Translations under genes and position numbers: made by a program
NCBI GenBank assembly: GCA_903845115.1
Contig: CAIMWE010000239.1
Span: 1-46,344 of the forward strand
Source: an uncultured Acidobacteriota bacterium
GTDB taxonomy: Bacteria; Acidobacteriota; Thermoanaerobaculia; UBA5066
Length of the DNA: 46,344 nucleotides
Reading direction: 5' to 3'
Part shown: positions 24,332-33,278 of the stretch, piece by piece
Layout: each line of letters opens with the position of its first letter
Position numbering within the stretch: position 1 is the stretch's first letter
The notes under the pieces: generated by a model
What the model was told of the DNA's origin: nothing
The model's database searches: none
What the model saw: the letters and a program-made list of their open reading frames with translations, nothing else

Positions 24332-26443
24332 TCAGCCGGCCAGGACGGCTCGCAGCTCGGCGGCGTACTGGTCGGCGTTCGACCCGAGCAGCAGGTGCTG
24401 CACTCCGCCTTCCAGCCGGAGGACTCCCAGCACGCCGGCGGCTTCCAGCGCGGCCTCGTCGAGGCAGGCCGGGTCCTTCACCGTGACCCGGACGCGGGTC
24501 TCGGCGCACGCCTCGGCCCCGAGGACGTTCCTGGCCCCGCCGAGCCCCGCGAGGATCTTGCGGGCCCGCTCCGGCGCCAGGGGGTCGCGGTAGCGCGGGC
24601 GCTGGTCGTCGGCCCTGTAGCGGACCTTCGGGGCCGCCGCCCCCTCGGGCAGGTCGGCCTCGGCCCCGGCGGTCTTCAGGTACTCGGACATGTCGGTCAT
24701 GAGGTTCTCGCTGCGCGGCCCGAAAATCGCCTGGATGCTGCTGCCGACGACGACCACCCCGGCGGCGCCCAGGGCCCGGAGCCTGTCCGGGCTGGCTTTC
24801 TCGATCTCCTTGACGGTGATCCGCAGACGGGTGATGCAGGCGTCGAGTTCCTTGATGTTGCTCCGGCCGCCGAAGGCCAGGACCAGCGCCTTCGTGAAGT
24901 CGCTGCCGGTCTCGGCCTGGGCGGGGGCCGCCTCCACGGTCTCGTCCTCTCGCCCGGGGGTCTTGAGGTCGAGCTTCAAGATCAGGGTGCGGAACAGCGA
25001 GTAGTAGACGAGGGCGAAGAGGGGGCCGAGGATCAGGATGACCCAGGGCCGGATGTCGTTGATCCAGTAGAGGGCGTAGTCGATGAAGCCGTGGGAGAAG
25101 GAGTACCCCAGCCGGGCGCCCGCCAGATAGGTGGTCAGGTAGGCCAGGCCGACGAGCCCCGCGTGGACGACGTAGAGGACCGGCGCGACGAACAGGAACG
25201 CGAACTCCAGGGGCTCGGTGATGCCGGTCAGGAACGAGGTGAGCGCCGCGGAGCCCATGATGCCGGCGACCCGGGCCCTGTTCTCGGGCCGGGCGCTCCG
25301 GACGATCGCGAACGCGGCGGCGGGGAGGCCGAACATCTTGAAGACGAAGCCGCCGCCCAGGATCGCCGCGGCGTGGTCGCCGGCGAAGAAGCGGCTCAGG
25401 ACGCCGTGCACCGTCTCGCCGGTCTGCGGGTTGACGTAGGTGCCGACCTCGAAGAAGAACGGGACGTTCCAGATGTGGTGCAGCCCGAACGGCAGGAGCA
25501 TGCGCTCGACGAGCCCGTAGATGGTCACCGCCGCCGCCGGGTTGCCGTAGGCGGCCCAGTCCCCGAAGTCGCGGATCGCCCCGCCGATCGGCGGCCAGAC
25601 GACGGCGAGCACCCCGGCCACGCCGATCGACGCGAACGCCACGACGATGGGAACGAAACGCTTGCCGGCGAAGAAACCGAGGTAGGGGGGGAGCGAGATC
25701 CTGTAGTAGCGGTTGAAGAGCGCCGCCGTGACCAGGCCGATCAGGATGCCGCCGAAGACGCCGGTGTCGATCGACTCCATGCCGAAGATCCGCTTGATGT
25801 CGGCACGGCTGCGAGCCACGGGGAAGGCGGCCTCGCTCCCGCCTCCGGATGGGTAGAAGGCGCGGCCCCCTCCCGTGCCGGCGCGCTCGATCCGGAACGG
25901 CACGGGGACCTCTCGTCCCGCCGCGCCTCGCCAGGTCACCCTTTCCCCCTTCGTCTCGTCGACGCGGACCTTGCCCAGGGTGCGGCCCTGCTCGTCGAGG
26001 AGAACGAAACGGGCGCGTCCCGCGTCGTACTCGACGTAGGCGGGAGGTTGCCCGGCCTCGAGCTTCAGGGGCTGGACCGGCGACAGCCAGGAGATCGCCA
26101 GGAGCCCGAAGACCCCCAGGGCGGCCACGAGGACGAAATAGCCGACCGCCGCCGCCATGGCGGCGACGCCGTCGTTGCCCGTGAAGCCGAGGACCACGCC
26201 GATCGCGAAGATGAGCGGCAGGATCGTGAAGATCGCGTCGCCGGCCGACCTCATCACCTGCCCGATCTCGACGAGCCACGGGGCGAGGCCGTGGGCGCCC
26301 GCAAGGGAGGCGCCGACCCCCAGGAGGATGCCCGCGACCGGCAGGACCGACACCGGCAGCATCAGCGCCTTGCCGATCTTCTGGAGCACCGCGAAGGTCC
26401 CGTCCCAGAGCTTCTTGACCGTCTCGAGCCTGTTGATCTTCAT
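24332..26443 (-). CDS. ptsG: PTS glucose-type EIICB permease with two EIIB domains
   Basis: 703 aa. The EIIC part (about 1-500) is close to PtsG of enteric bacteria: LMLPVSVLPVAGILLGVG, FAGKRFVPI, FGLHHIWNVPF, GFVFKMFGLPAAA, SFLTGITEPLEF and DLKTPGRED. The FGLHHIWN version favours glucose over N-acetylglucosamine. A non-family insertion of about 95 charged residues (about 121-220) interrupts EIIC after the third helix. EIIB1 (about 510-590) has phospho-acceptor C536 in LDACITRLR. A second EIIB-like domain (about 625-703) has C646 in EACAETRVRV. It transports and phosphorylates the sugar using the EIIA-HPr-EI protein made from the gene 14 nt upstream. Confidence 0.92.
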   Translation of the reverse strand: MKINRLETVKKLWDGTFAVLQKIGKALMLPVSVLPVAGILLGVGASLAGAHGLAPWLVEIGQVMRSAGDAIFTILPLIFAIGVVLGFTGNDGVAAMAAAVGYFVLVAALGVFGLLAISWLSPVQPLKLEAGQPPAYVEYDAGRARFVLLDEQGRTLGKVRVDETKGERVTWRGAAGREVPVPFRIERAGTGGGRAFYPSGGGSEAAFPVARSRADIKRIFGMESIDTGVFGGILIGLVTAALFNRYYRISLPPYLGFFAGKRFVPIVVAFASIGVAGVLAVVWPPIGGAIRDFGDWAAYGNPAAAVTIYGLVERMLLPFGLHHIWNVPFFFEVGTYVNPQTGETVHGVLSRFFAGDHAAAILGGGFVFKMFGLPAAAFAIVRSARPENRARVAGIMGSAALTSFLTGITEPLEFAFLFVAPVLYVVHAGLVGLAYLTTYLAGARLGYSFSHGFIDYALYWINDIRPWVILILGPLFALVYYSLFRTLILKLDLKTPGREDETVEAAPAQAETGSDFTKALVLAFGGRSNIKELDACITRLRITVKEIEKASPDRLRALGAAGVVVVGSSIQAIFGPRSENLMTDMSEYLKTAGAEADLPEGAAAPKVRYRADDQRPRYRDPLAPERARKILAGLGGARNVLGAEACAETRVRVTVKDPACLDEAALEAAGVLGVLRLEGGVQHLLLGSNADQYAAELRAVLAG

Positions 26444-26457
26444 GGTCCCGTCTCCCG

Positions 26458-29001
26458 TCACGGTTCGGTCACCAGGGCCCTGACGGCCGCCGCCGTGTCC
26501 TGCTCGAGCGCCCGCCGCGCCAGCTCCCGGCACTCGTCCATCGACCTGGCTCGCACGGCCGCCTTGACGGCCGGGATCGTCGGCACGCTCACCGAGAGCT
26601 CGTCCACCCCCATCCCGACCAGGATCGGCACGGCCTGCGGGTCGCTCGCGATGCCGCCGCAGACGCCGACCCACCGGCCGGCGCCGTGCGCCCCCTCGAC
26701 CGTCCGGGCGATCAGCCGCAGGACCGCGGGGTTCATCGCGTCGGCGAGGGGGGCCAGCTTCGGGTGGCCGCGGTCCATCGCCAGCGTGTACTGCGTCAGG
26801 TCGTTGGTCCCGATCGAGAAGAAGTCGACCTCCCGTGCGAACTGCTCGGCCATGACCGCCGCGGCGGGGACCTCGACCATGATGCCGACCTCGAGGGGAT
26901 CCGCGATTCCGGTCCGCTCCCGCTCCTCGGCGAGCACTCCCTTGACCGCCCGGATCTCGTCCAGCGTCGCGATCATCGGGAACATGACCCGGAGCCGGTA
27001 GCCCCGGGCCGTGCGCAGGATCGCCCGGAGCTGGGTCCTGAGGATCTCGGGCCGGTCGAGGCCGACCCGGATGCCGCGGATCCCGAGGAACGGGTTCTCC
27101 TCCCGGGGCAGCGGAAGGTAGGGGAGCGGCTTGTCCCCGCCGACGTCGAGCGTCCGGATGACGAGGGGGCGCCCCTCGAGCGCCCGGGCGACCCCCTCGT
27201 AGATCCGGGTCTGCTCGTCCTCGTCCGGCGCCGACGCCCGCTCGAGGTAGAGGAACTCCGAGCGGAGGAGGCCGACCCCCTCGCCGCCCAGCTCGACCGA
27301 GCGGCGGGCCTCCTTCTCGCTCCCGACGTTCGCGGCGACCTCGACCCGGTGGCCGTCCGGGGTCACGGCCGGCTCGTGGGCGTGGGCCAGCTCCACCTCG
27401 CGCCGGGCCGCCGCGCGCTTCCGGAGAGTCTCGATCCGCTCCACCTCGGCGGGGTCGGGGTTCAGCCGCAGCCGACCCAGGGAGCCGTCCAGGATCGCCG
27501 GGGTCCCGCTTTCCAGGTCGAGCGCGCGCGGCTCGATCCCGGCGACCGCGGGGATGTCGAGCGCGCGCGCGATGATTGCGACGTGGGAGGTGGCTCCGCC
27601 TCCCACGGTGCAGAAGCCGAGGACGCGCGTCCGGTCGAGCTTCGCCGTGTCCGAGGGGTTCAGCTCCTCGGCGACCAGGATCGAGCCGGCGGGGATCTCG
27701 GGCTCCTCCTCCGGGTGTCCCGTCAGGATCCCGAGGACCCGCCGGCCGACGTCGTTCAGGTCGGCCGCGCGCCCCGCGAGAAGGGGGTTCGAGAGGCCCG
27801 CGATCCGCCCGGCATGGGTCCTGTACGCGCGCTGCCAGGCGAAGGCGGCGCTCTTCCCCTTGGCGATCGCGCTCTCGGCGATCTCGATCAGGCCCGGGTC
27901 GTCCAGCAGCTCCTGGTGGGCGGCGAAGATCGCCGCCTTCGACGGGTCCGCCTGGGCCTGGAGCTGGGCCTGGAGGGCCTGGAGCTGGACCTTCGCCGCG
28001 TCGAGGGCATCGTCGAGGGAGCGGCGCTCCCGGTTCGGCTCCTCCCCGTCCTCCTCGACCCGGATCTCCTCGCGGCGGAGCTGGAAGAGCCGCCCGACGG
28101 CCAGCCCGGGGGAGGCGGAGACGCCCAGCAGCAGGTTCGGATCCGTGGAGCGGGGGCGCGGGGCCGGGGCGGCGTCCGCCCCGATCTCGGTCGTCGCCGG
28201 CGCGGGAGCCGGTCTCGTCCCCTCGTCGCCGAGCCCCGCGGCCAGCTCTGGCGTCAGCTTCGCGATCGCCTCCGCGGCGTCGGGGCCCTCGGCGATCAGG
28301 ACCACCTTGTCCTGGAAACCGACCTCCAGCCCCATCAACGAGACGACGCTCTTGGCGTTGGCCTGGTTCTCGCCCCGCTGAAGGAGGATCTTCGACTGGA
28401 ACCGCTTGGCGAGGTTCGCGAGGACGGCGGCGGGACGCGCGTGAAGGCCGGTCGCGTTCGGGACCACGACGGCTTCCGACGCGACCCTCCGGCTGGGGGC
28501 GGGCGCGGACGCTCCGGGGCCGTCGGGAGAGCCGGCGCGGTCGCCGATGCGGAGCGTCAGGCAGGCTTCCTGCCCGGCGCGAACCCTTCCGGTCGCGGCG
28601 CGGATCTCTTCCACGCCCTCGCCGCCCGTGATGACCATCAGGGTCAGGAGGCTCTTGGCGTGGGTCGCGAGGAAGTCGGCGTCGAACCCGATCAGCGCGT
28701 CTCCCGCACGGACCGCCTGCCCTTCCTTCACCCGCGGGGTGAAGCCCTTCCCTTTGAGCGCGACGGTGTCCAGGCCGACGTGCATCAGGACCTCGATCCC
28801 CCCGGCCGTGGTCACGGTGACGGCGTGGCCGGCGCGGTGCAGCTGCGTGACCGTGCCGTCGCACGGGGCGACCAGGAGCTGGCTCAGGGGGTCGATCGCC
28901 ACGCCGTCCCCGACCATCTTCTGCGCGAACACCGGGTCCGGCACTTGTTCCAGCGGGACGATGACGCCGTCCAGCGGCGCCCTGAGCTCGACGACGGTCA
29001 T
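26458..29001 (-). CDS. ptsI: PTS multiphosphoryl transfer protein EIIA-HPr-EI
   Basis: 847 aa; ATG 29001 with AGGAGG 6 nt upstream (a longer opening to 29097 is not used). A Crr-type EIIA (1-155) has the pair H59 and H74 (LMHVGLDTV). HPr (about 172-260) has H187 in NATGLHARPA; the usual regulatory-serine region reads NAKSVVSLMGLEV. EI (289-847) has active-site H473 in GGGATSHVAIIAR, plus LLRSEFLYL, NPFLGIRGIR, SIGTNDLTQY and VCGGIASDP. It takes phosphate from PEP and passes it internally to EIIA and then to the EIICB. Fusion in this order is known from FruB/NagF-type proteins. With ptsG it makes a complete relay in two genes. Confidence 0.94.
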   Translation of the reverse strand: MTVVELRAPLDGVIVPLEQVPDPVFAQKMVGDGVAIDPLSQLLVAPCDGTVTQLHRAGHAVTVTTAGGIEVLMHVGLDTVALKGKGFTPRVKEGQAVRAGDALIGFDADFLATHAKSLLTLMVITGGEGVEEIRAATGRVRAGQEACLTLRIGDRAGSPDGPGASAPAPSRRVASEAVVVPNATGLHARPAAVLANLAKRFQSKILLQRGENQANAKSVVSLMGLEVGFQDKVVLIAEGPDAAEAIAKLTPELAAGLGDEGTRPAPAPATTEIGADAAPAPRPRSTDPNLLLGVSASPGLAVGRLFQLRREEIRVEEDGEEPNRERRSLDDALDAAKVQLQALQAQLQAQADPSKAAIFAAHQELLDDPGLIEIAESAIAKGKSAAFAWQRAYRTHAGRIAGLSNPLLAGRAADLNDVGRRVLGILTGHPEEEPEIPAGSILVAEELNPSDTAKLDRTRVLGFCTVGGGATSHVAIIARALDIPAVAGIEPRALDLESGTPAILDGSLGRLRLNPDPAEVERIETLRKRAAARREVELAHAHEPAVTPDGHRVEVAANVGSEKEARRSVELGGEGVGLLRSEFLYLERASAPDEDEQTRIYEGVARALEGRPLVIRTLDVGGDKPLPYLPLPREENPFLGIRGIRVGLDRPEILRTQLRAILRTARGYRLRVMFPMIATLDEIRAVKGVLAEERERTGIADPLEVGIMVEVPAAAVMAEQFAREVDFFSIGTNDLTQYTLAMDRGHPKLAPLADAMNPAVLRLIARTVEGAHGAGRWVGVCGGIASDPQAVPILVGMGVDELSVSVPTIPAVKAAVRARSMDECRELARRALEQDTAAAVRALVTEP

Positions 29002-29056
29002 CCTGGGCCTCCTGGGAGAGCGCTCGGAGGGATCGAAAGGAGGAGCGGTACCGGGA

Positions 29057-30424
29057 TCAGAAATCGACGCTGAGCTTTGCACCGACGGCCAGCGCATCGC
29101 CGATGGTGCCCGTGCCCGCCGGCCTCACGACGTACTGGACGTCCGGCTGGATTCCGATTCCCAGCCCGACGAGGAACAGGTGGTTCAGCTCGACGACGGC
29201 CTCGTGGCTCTTCGTGGGGAGTCCCGCTGCCGCGAGCCCGTCGTTGTAGAGGCTGCCGAACCAGCCGGCGGTGACGCCCAGCCCGGTCCGGTCCCGCGGC
29301 CTCCCGGGGAAGAGTCCCTCGTAGACGAGCCCGGCGTTGAAGTAGCTCGACATTGGGTTGGCCCTGTCCGTGAGGCTGAAGACCAGGGCGCCGAAGACCG
29401 AGAGACCGCGCCGGCTGCCGGGGGTCTCCCGGGTGAGCATCTGGTCGGCCAGCAGCCAGAACATGCCGTCGCCCGTCGCCGTGGCATTCCCGGTCTTTCC
29501 GAGATCCTGGAACTGGCCGGTCAGGTAGAAACCGCCGATCTTGTAGACGCCCGGGAGGGCCCGGTCCGAGTCGCGGTTCACGTGGTACTGGATCTCGCCC
29601 GCCAGCGTGACGCCGTTGCTCCCGAACCCCCACCACGTGCCGTGCGGGTTGCGGCCCCCGCTCGCCGGGTCCCCCCACTTCCCTTCCGGGTCGCCGTCGT
29701 AGAGCGCCGCCTGGAGAGTCCAGTCCCGCGCCGGCGTGTCGTAGCGCGCCCGCGCACCCCATGTCGCGAGCGGGTAGGCGGTGAAGGTGAAGGGGTTCTG
29801 GAGGAAGACCGGCTTCGGGCTGCCGCAGAAGGAGTTGTTGGCGAACTGGCAGTAGAGGTCCGACCGGAGGAAGTCGTCGTTGGCCACCAGCCGTCCGTAC
29901 GCCAGGTCGAGCCGTCCGTCCACGAGCCGGGTGGTGAGCTGGACGTTGACCAGCTTGAACGTCTGCCCCCCGTAGAGCTCCTGGACGGGGAATGTGTTGC
30001 CCCCCATCGAAGGGGCGATGAAGCGGGCCGACACGCTCTGGCCGTCGCGCTGGGACATCTTCACGAGGAGCGTGGTGCCGCCGAAGCCGACGAGCCGGTC
30101 CAGGTCGAACCGGAGGTCGAGCGCGAAGTTGTCGGCGTAGGCCCAGCCGGTCCTCTCGCCGCCGGAGACGTTGCCAAGGGTCTCCGTCGCGTAGTTCAGG
30201 TTGACGGAAACGCCCGCGTCCTTCCAGCGGTCCCGCACCCCGCCCCAGCTCCCGGTCAGGAAATCGCGGTCCGGGAAGGCGGTGGCGGCGGCGGCCGGCC
30301 GGTCCGGCGGCGCGTCAGCCGGGGCGGCGGCTCGAGCCGGGGGAGCGGTGGCGACGGTCGCGAGGAGAACGGCCATCGCGATGCTTGCGTAGGAACTCCG
30401 GAGCGGGTGGTCGTCAACCGACAT
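29057..30424 (-). CDS. oprB: OprB-family carbohydrate-selective porin
   Basis: 455 aa; ATG 30424 with AGGGAGG 6 nt upstream, in preference to the longer opening to 30469. The signal peptide ends near PPARA-AA, then an Ala/Pro-rich spacer. The OprB core starts with FLTGSWGGVRDRWKDAGVSVNLNY and contains GNTFPVQELYGGQ, LAYGRLVANDDF, GIQPDVQYVVRPAG and the terminal KLSVDF with C-terminal phenylalanine. It lets sugars, typically glucose, across the outer membrane. It is the first gene of the operon that continues into the PTS relay 55 nt later, so outer- and inner-membrane steps are made together. Confidence 0.93.
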   Translation of the reverse strand: MSVDDHPLRSSYASIAMAVLLATVATAPPARAAAPADAPPDRPAAAATAFPDRDFLTGSWGGVRDRWKDAGVSVNLNYATETLGNVSGGERTGWAYADNFALDLRFDLDRLVGFGGTTLLVKMSQRDGQSVSARFIAPSMGGNTFPVQELYGGQTFKLVNVQLTTRLVDGRLDLAYGRLVANDDFLRSDLYCQFANNSFCGSPKPVFLQNPFTFTAYPLATWGARARYDTPARDWTLQAALYDGDPEGKWGDPASGGRNPHGTWWGFGSNGVTLAGEIQYHVNRDSDRALPGVYKIGGFYLTGQFQDLGKTGNATATGDGMFWLLADQMLTRETPGSRRGLSVFGALVFSLTDRANPMSSYFNAGLVYEGLFPGRPRDRTGLGVTAGWFGSLYNDGLAAAGLPTKSHEAVVELNHLFLVGLGIGIQPDVQYVVRPAGTGTIGDALAVGAKLSVDF

Positions 30425-30445
30425 GTCCAGCCTCCCTCTACGTTC

Positions 30446-30474
30446 GTTACACCGGGAATAACGATACACGACAA
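30446..30474 (-). promoter_or_regulatory. Candidate sigma-70 promoter for the porin-PTS operon
   Basis: On the minus strand TTGTCG (30474-30469) and TGTAAC (30451-30446) are separated by exactly 17 nt, each 4 of 6 matches to consensus. A start near 30439 would give a leader of about 15 nt that contains the ribosome site. No sigma-54 element (GG-N10-GC) was found in the gap. Confidence 0.35.
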
Positions 30475-30585
30475 GCGCCCGCGCTGACGTTCAGCCTCCT
30501 GGCGTGGGCGGGGATGGTCGTCGCTTCGCGGGTTTGATGGGTCGTCGGGGCGGCAGGTATGCTCGTTCCGAGGAGCGCCCACGGC

Positions 30586-32661
30586 ATGACGACGCCCCGC
30601 CGGGAAGACGAGGGAATCTCCGGGGAGGAGCGCCTCCGCGCCCTCCTGCAGGCGTCCCGGAAGCTCGGCGCCCTCCGCGACCCGGAGGAGCTGGTCCGCG
30701 CGCTGGCGAGGGAGATCGGCGGACTCGTCGCCTTCGACTACCTGAGCCTGTTCCTGGTGGACGTGCTCGGGGAGGGGCCCAGCTGGCACATCCTGGACGT
30801 GGACCACCAGTCTCTGCTGACGCCCTTGGCCGAGGTTCCGCTGGAAGAGACGGTCGAAGCGTGGGTGCTGGAGCACCAGAGGGTCGTCAACCACCCGCCC
30901 GGGAACGACGAGCCGGCGTTTCCGGGGCTGGAGGGGATCCTTTCCAGGCACGGGGTCGCCTCCCTCTGCGCCCTTCCCCTGGCGACGGTGAACCGCCGGC
31001 TGGGGACGTTGATCGTCGCGAGCCGGCAGGGGGACGCGTACCCGGCCGGCGAGCGGGACTTCCTCGTCCTCGTGGCCGACCAGGTGGCGCTTGCCCTCGA
31101 CGACGCCGGGAACTTCGAGCGCCTCCGTATCGCGCAGGCCGACCTGACGCGAAGCAACGAGAGTCTCCTCCTCCTCCTCGGCGTCGGCCGGAGCATCCTC
31201 TCGAGCCTCGACCTGGAGCTCGTCCTGCGCTCCGTCGCCTCCAGCGTGAGGAGCGCCTTCCGGTGCGACGTGGCGAGCGTCGTCCTGATCGAGCCGGACG
31301 GGGCGTACGGCCGCGTCTTCGTCCTCGACTTCCCCGACAGCCGGGGATTCGCCCGGGAAGGGAAGCTGATCCCGGTCGTGGGATCCGCCCTCGAGGAGAT
31401 CCTCCGGACCGGAGCGCCGCGGGACCTGAGCCGGATCGCGGCCTCGGATCCCGGGCGGGCGATGGCCGAGGCAGAGGGCCTCTCGACGGGATGGGGCTTC
31501 CCGCTCGTCGGCCGCGGAGCGGCCCTCGGCGTCCTCACGGTCGCGCGAAGGGGGCCGGACGGCTTCGATGGCCAAGAGCTCGACCTCCTCGGGCAGATCG
31601 CGGGACAGCTGGCCATCGCCCTCGACAACGCCCTCGCCTACCGCGAGATCGCCCAGCTCCGGGACCGGCTCGCCGAGGAGAAGCTCTACCTGGAGGACGA
31701 GATCCGCAGCGAGATGAGCTTCGACGAGATCGTCGGAAGGAGCGCCGCTCTCCGCCGCGTCCTGAAGGAGGTCGAGACGGTCGCCCCGACCGATTCGACG
31801 GTCCTGATCCAGGGCGAGACCGGCTCCGGGAAGGAGCTGATCGCCCGGGCGATCCACGAGCGCGGCGCCCGGAGCGGCCAGACCTTCGTGAAGCTGAACT
31901 GCGCCGCGATCCCCACGGGGCTTCTCGAGAGCGAGCTGTTCGGGCACCAGAAGGGGGCGTTCACGGGGGCGATCGCGGACCGTGTCGGCCGGTTCGAGCT
32001 GGCCCAGCGCGGGACGATCTTCCTGGACGAGATCGCCGAGGTCCCGCTGGAGCTCCAGCCGAAGCTGCTCCGGGTCATCCAGGAGCGGGAGTTCGAGCGG
32101 CTGGGGAGCTCGAGGACCCTCCGGACCGACGCCCGCCTCCTCACGGCGACGAACCGCGACCTCGCCGCGATGGTCGAGGCGGGGAGGTTCCGCGCGGACC
32201 TCTTCTACCGCCTGAACGTGTTCCCCATCCAGGTTCCCGCCCTCAGGGAGCGGCCCGAGGACATCCCGCTCCTCGTCCGCCACTTCGTGCAGCAGCTCGG
32301 CCGGCGGATGAACAAGCGGGTGGAGACCATCCCGGCCGAGACGATGGCCACGCTGACGCGGTACGACTGGCCCGGGAACATCCGGGAGCTCCAGAACCTG
32401 ATCGAGCGGGCGATGATCCTGACTCCGGGCCCCGTCCTGCGGGTTCCGCTCGACGACCTGAGGGCGCGGATCACTCCGGGCGCGCCGGCCGGCCCGCCCC
32501 GGACCCTCGTGGAGGCGGAGAGGCAGCACGTCCTCGCCGCCCTCGAGGAGTCGAACTGGGTCCTCGGAGGAGCGAACGGCGCCGCCGTTCGCCTCGGGAT
32601 GAACCGGTCCACCCTCCAGTTCCGGATGAAGAAACTGGGCATCGTGCGGCCGGCAGGCTGA
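30586..32661 (+). CDS. Sigma-54-dependent activator with two GAF domains
   Basis: 691 aa from ATG 30586 (AGGAG 10 nt upstream); ATG 30559 is an alternative that adds 9 residues. Two GAF domains (about 20-165 and 185-345) are followed by a short coiled coil and a full AAA+ domain: Walker A GETGSGKE (410), GAFTGA (457), Walker B GTIFLDEIAEV, and the arginine-finger region ATNRDL...FRADLFYRLNVFPI. A Fis-type helix-turn-helix (GAAVRLGMNRSTLQFRMKKLGI) ends the protein. The layout is like FhlA or NorR. GAF domains bind small ligands. Divergence from oprB-pts suggests that it controls that operon, but no sigma-54 site is visible there, so the target is open. Confidence 0.93.
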   Translation: MTTPRREDEGISGEERLRALLQASRKLGALRDPEELVRALAREIGGLVAFDYLSLFLVDVLGEGPSWHILDVDHQSLLTPLAEVPLEETVEAWVLEHQRVVNHPPGNDEPAFPGLEGILSRHGVASLCALPLATVNRRLGTLIVASRQGDAYPAGERDFLVLVADQVALALDDAGNFERLRIAQADLTRSNESLLLLLGVGRSILSSLDLELVLRSVASSVRSAFRCDVASVVLIEPDGAYGRVFVLDFPDSRGFAREGKLIPVVGSALEEILRTGAPRDLSRIAASDPGRAMAEAEGLSTGWGFPLVGRGAALGVLTVARRGPDGFDGQELDLLGQIAGQLAIALDNALAYREIAQLRDRLAEEKLYLEDEIRSEMSFDEIVGRSAALRRVLKEVETVAPTDSTVLIQGETGSGKELIARAIHERGARSGQTFVKLNCAAIPTGLLESELFGHQKGAFTGAIADRVGRFELAQRGTIFLDEIAEVPLELQPKLLRVIQEREFERLGSSRTLRTDARLLTATNRDLAAMVEAGRFRADLFYRLNVFPIQVPALRERPEDIPLLVRHFVQQLGRRMNKRVETIPAETMATLTRYDWPGNIRELQNLIERAMILTPGPVLRVPLDDLRARITPGAPAGPPRTLVEAERQHVLAALEESNWVLGGANGAAVRLGMNRSTLQFRMKKLGIVRPAG

Positions 32662-32690
32662 CGGCTTCGGGTCGCCCCTTGTGCCAGCCC

Positions 32691-32728
32691 GCTGGCTCCC
32701 GCCAACCGGCTGGCGCCAAACCGCTGGC
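32691..32728. repeat. Three GCTGGC repeats downstream of the sigma-54 activator
   Basis: GCTGGC occurs at 32691-32696, 32709-32714 and 32723-32728, with the palindrome TGGCGCCA at 32711-32718 and an opposing GCCAGC just before the first copy. It may fold as a terminator or act as an operator for the STAS gene. Weak. Confidence 0.3.
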
Positions 32729-32856
32729 ATCGGTGTGCCCCGGCGAAGGGGCCGATTCCCATCCATCCTCTCCATTGGTAAGCTGTTAGACCGTCGAGGG
32801 CCCAGCGGGCCTCCCCGGCATCCGCCTTGCGCTCTGTCAGTTCGAGGCGAGCGCAG

Positions 32857-33195
32857 ATGCTGAAGATCACCGTCGAGCCCGGAGTGAGAGAGGTCAGGCT
32901 GAAACTCGAGGGGGACATCGCGGGGCCGTGGGTGAGGGAGCTCGAGGAGTGCTGGCGAGTGACCGTCGCCTCTCTCGTCGGCCGTTCCATCTCTCTCGAG
33001 CTGACCGGGGTCGACCACATCGACGACGCCGGGCGGTACCTCCTCGCCCTGATCGCCAAGGCCGGCGCCCGGCTGGCCTCCCGGGGCGTCGCGACCAGGG
33101 ACCTCCTCGAGTCGATCCTGCACGACTGGCCTCCGGTGAGCCTCGAAGGCCCGGGATGGAGAGCGACGACGCCTCTGTCGAGCTCGGGCCGATGA
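32857..33195 (+). CDS. STAS-domain protein
   Basis: 112 aa; ATG 32857 with GAGG about 9 nt upstream. It is a single STAS domain of the anti-sigma-antagonist type, with the two beta strands (VRLKLEGDI and ISLELTGVDHIDDAG) and helix RYLLALIAKAGARLASRG. Anti-sigma antagonists are normally switched by phosphorylation of a serine in the IDSSG-like loop. Here the loop reads IDDAG, with D57 in the serine position, so the usual switch is absent or replaced by a permanently charged residue. No partner anti-sigma factor is in the window. The gene sits 83 nt before the RND operon. Confidence 0.85.
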   Translation: MLKITVEPGVREVRLKLEGDIAGPWVRELEECWRVTVASLVGRSISLELTGVDHIDDAGRYLLALIAKAGARLASRGVATRDLLESILHDWPPVSLEGPGWRATTPLSSSGR

Positions 33196-33278
33196 GCGCC
33201 ACGAGAACGTGACGAAGAATTATGGCGCGGTGAGGTCACCCGCCCGACGGACCCCGAATCGTCCCTGATGGAGAGAAC

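Noticed and set aside
24332-28864. Fusion of EIICB with the EIIA-HPr-EI gene in one frame
   Set aside because: The frame upstream of 26443 is Arg/Pro-rich noise. Separate starts with ribosome sites exist at 26443 and 29001.
26686-29073. 795-residue plus-strand frame opposite the PTS relay gene
   Set aside because: It is a shadow of the EIIA-HPr-EI gene, with no motif or ribosome site.
30425-30558. Sigma-54 promoter in front of the porin-PTS operon
   Set aside because: No GG-N10-GC element was found on the minus strand; a 17-nt-spaced sigma-70-like pair fits better.
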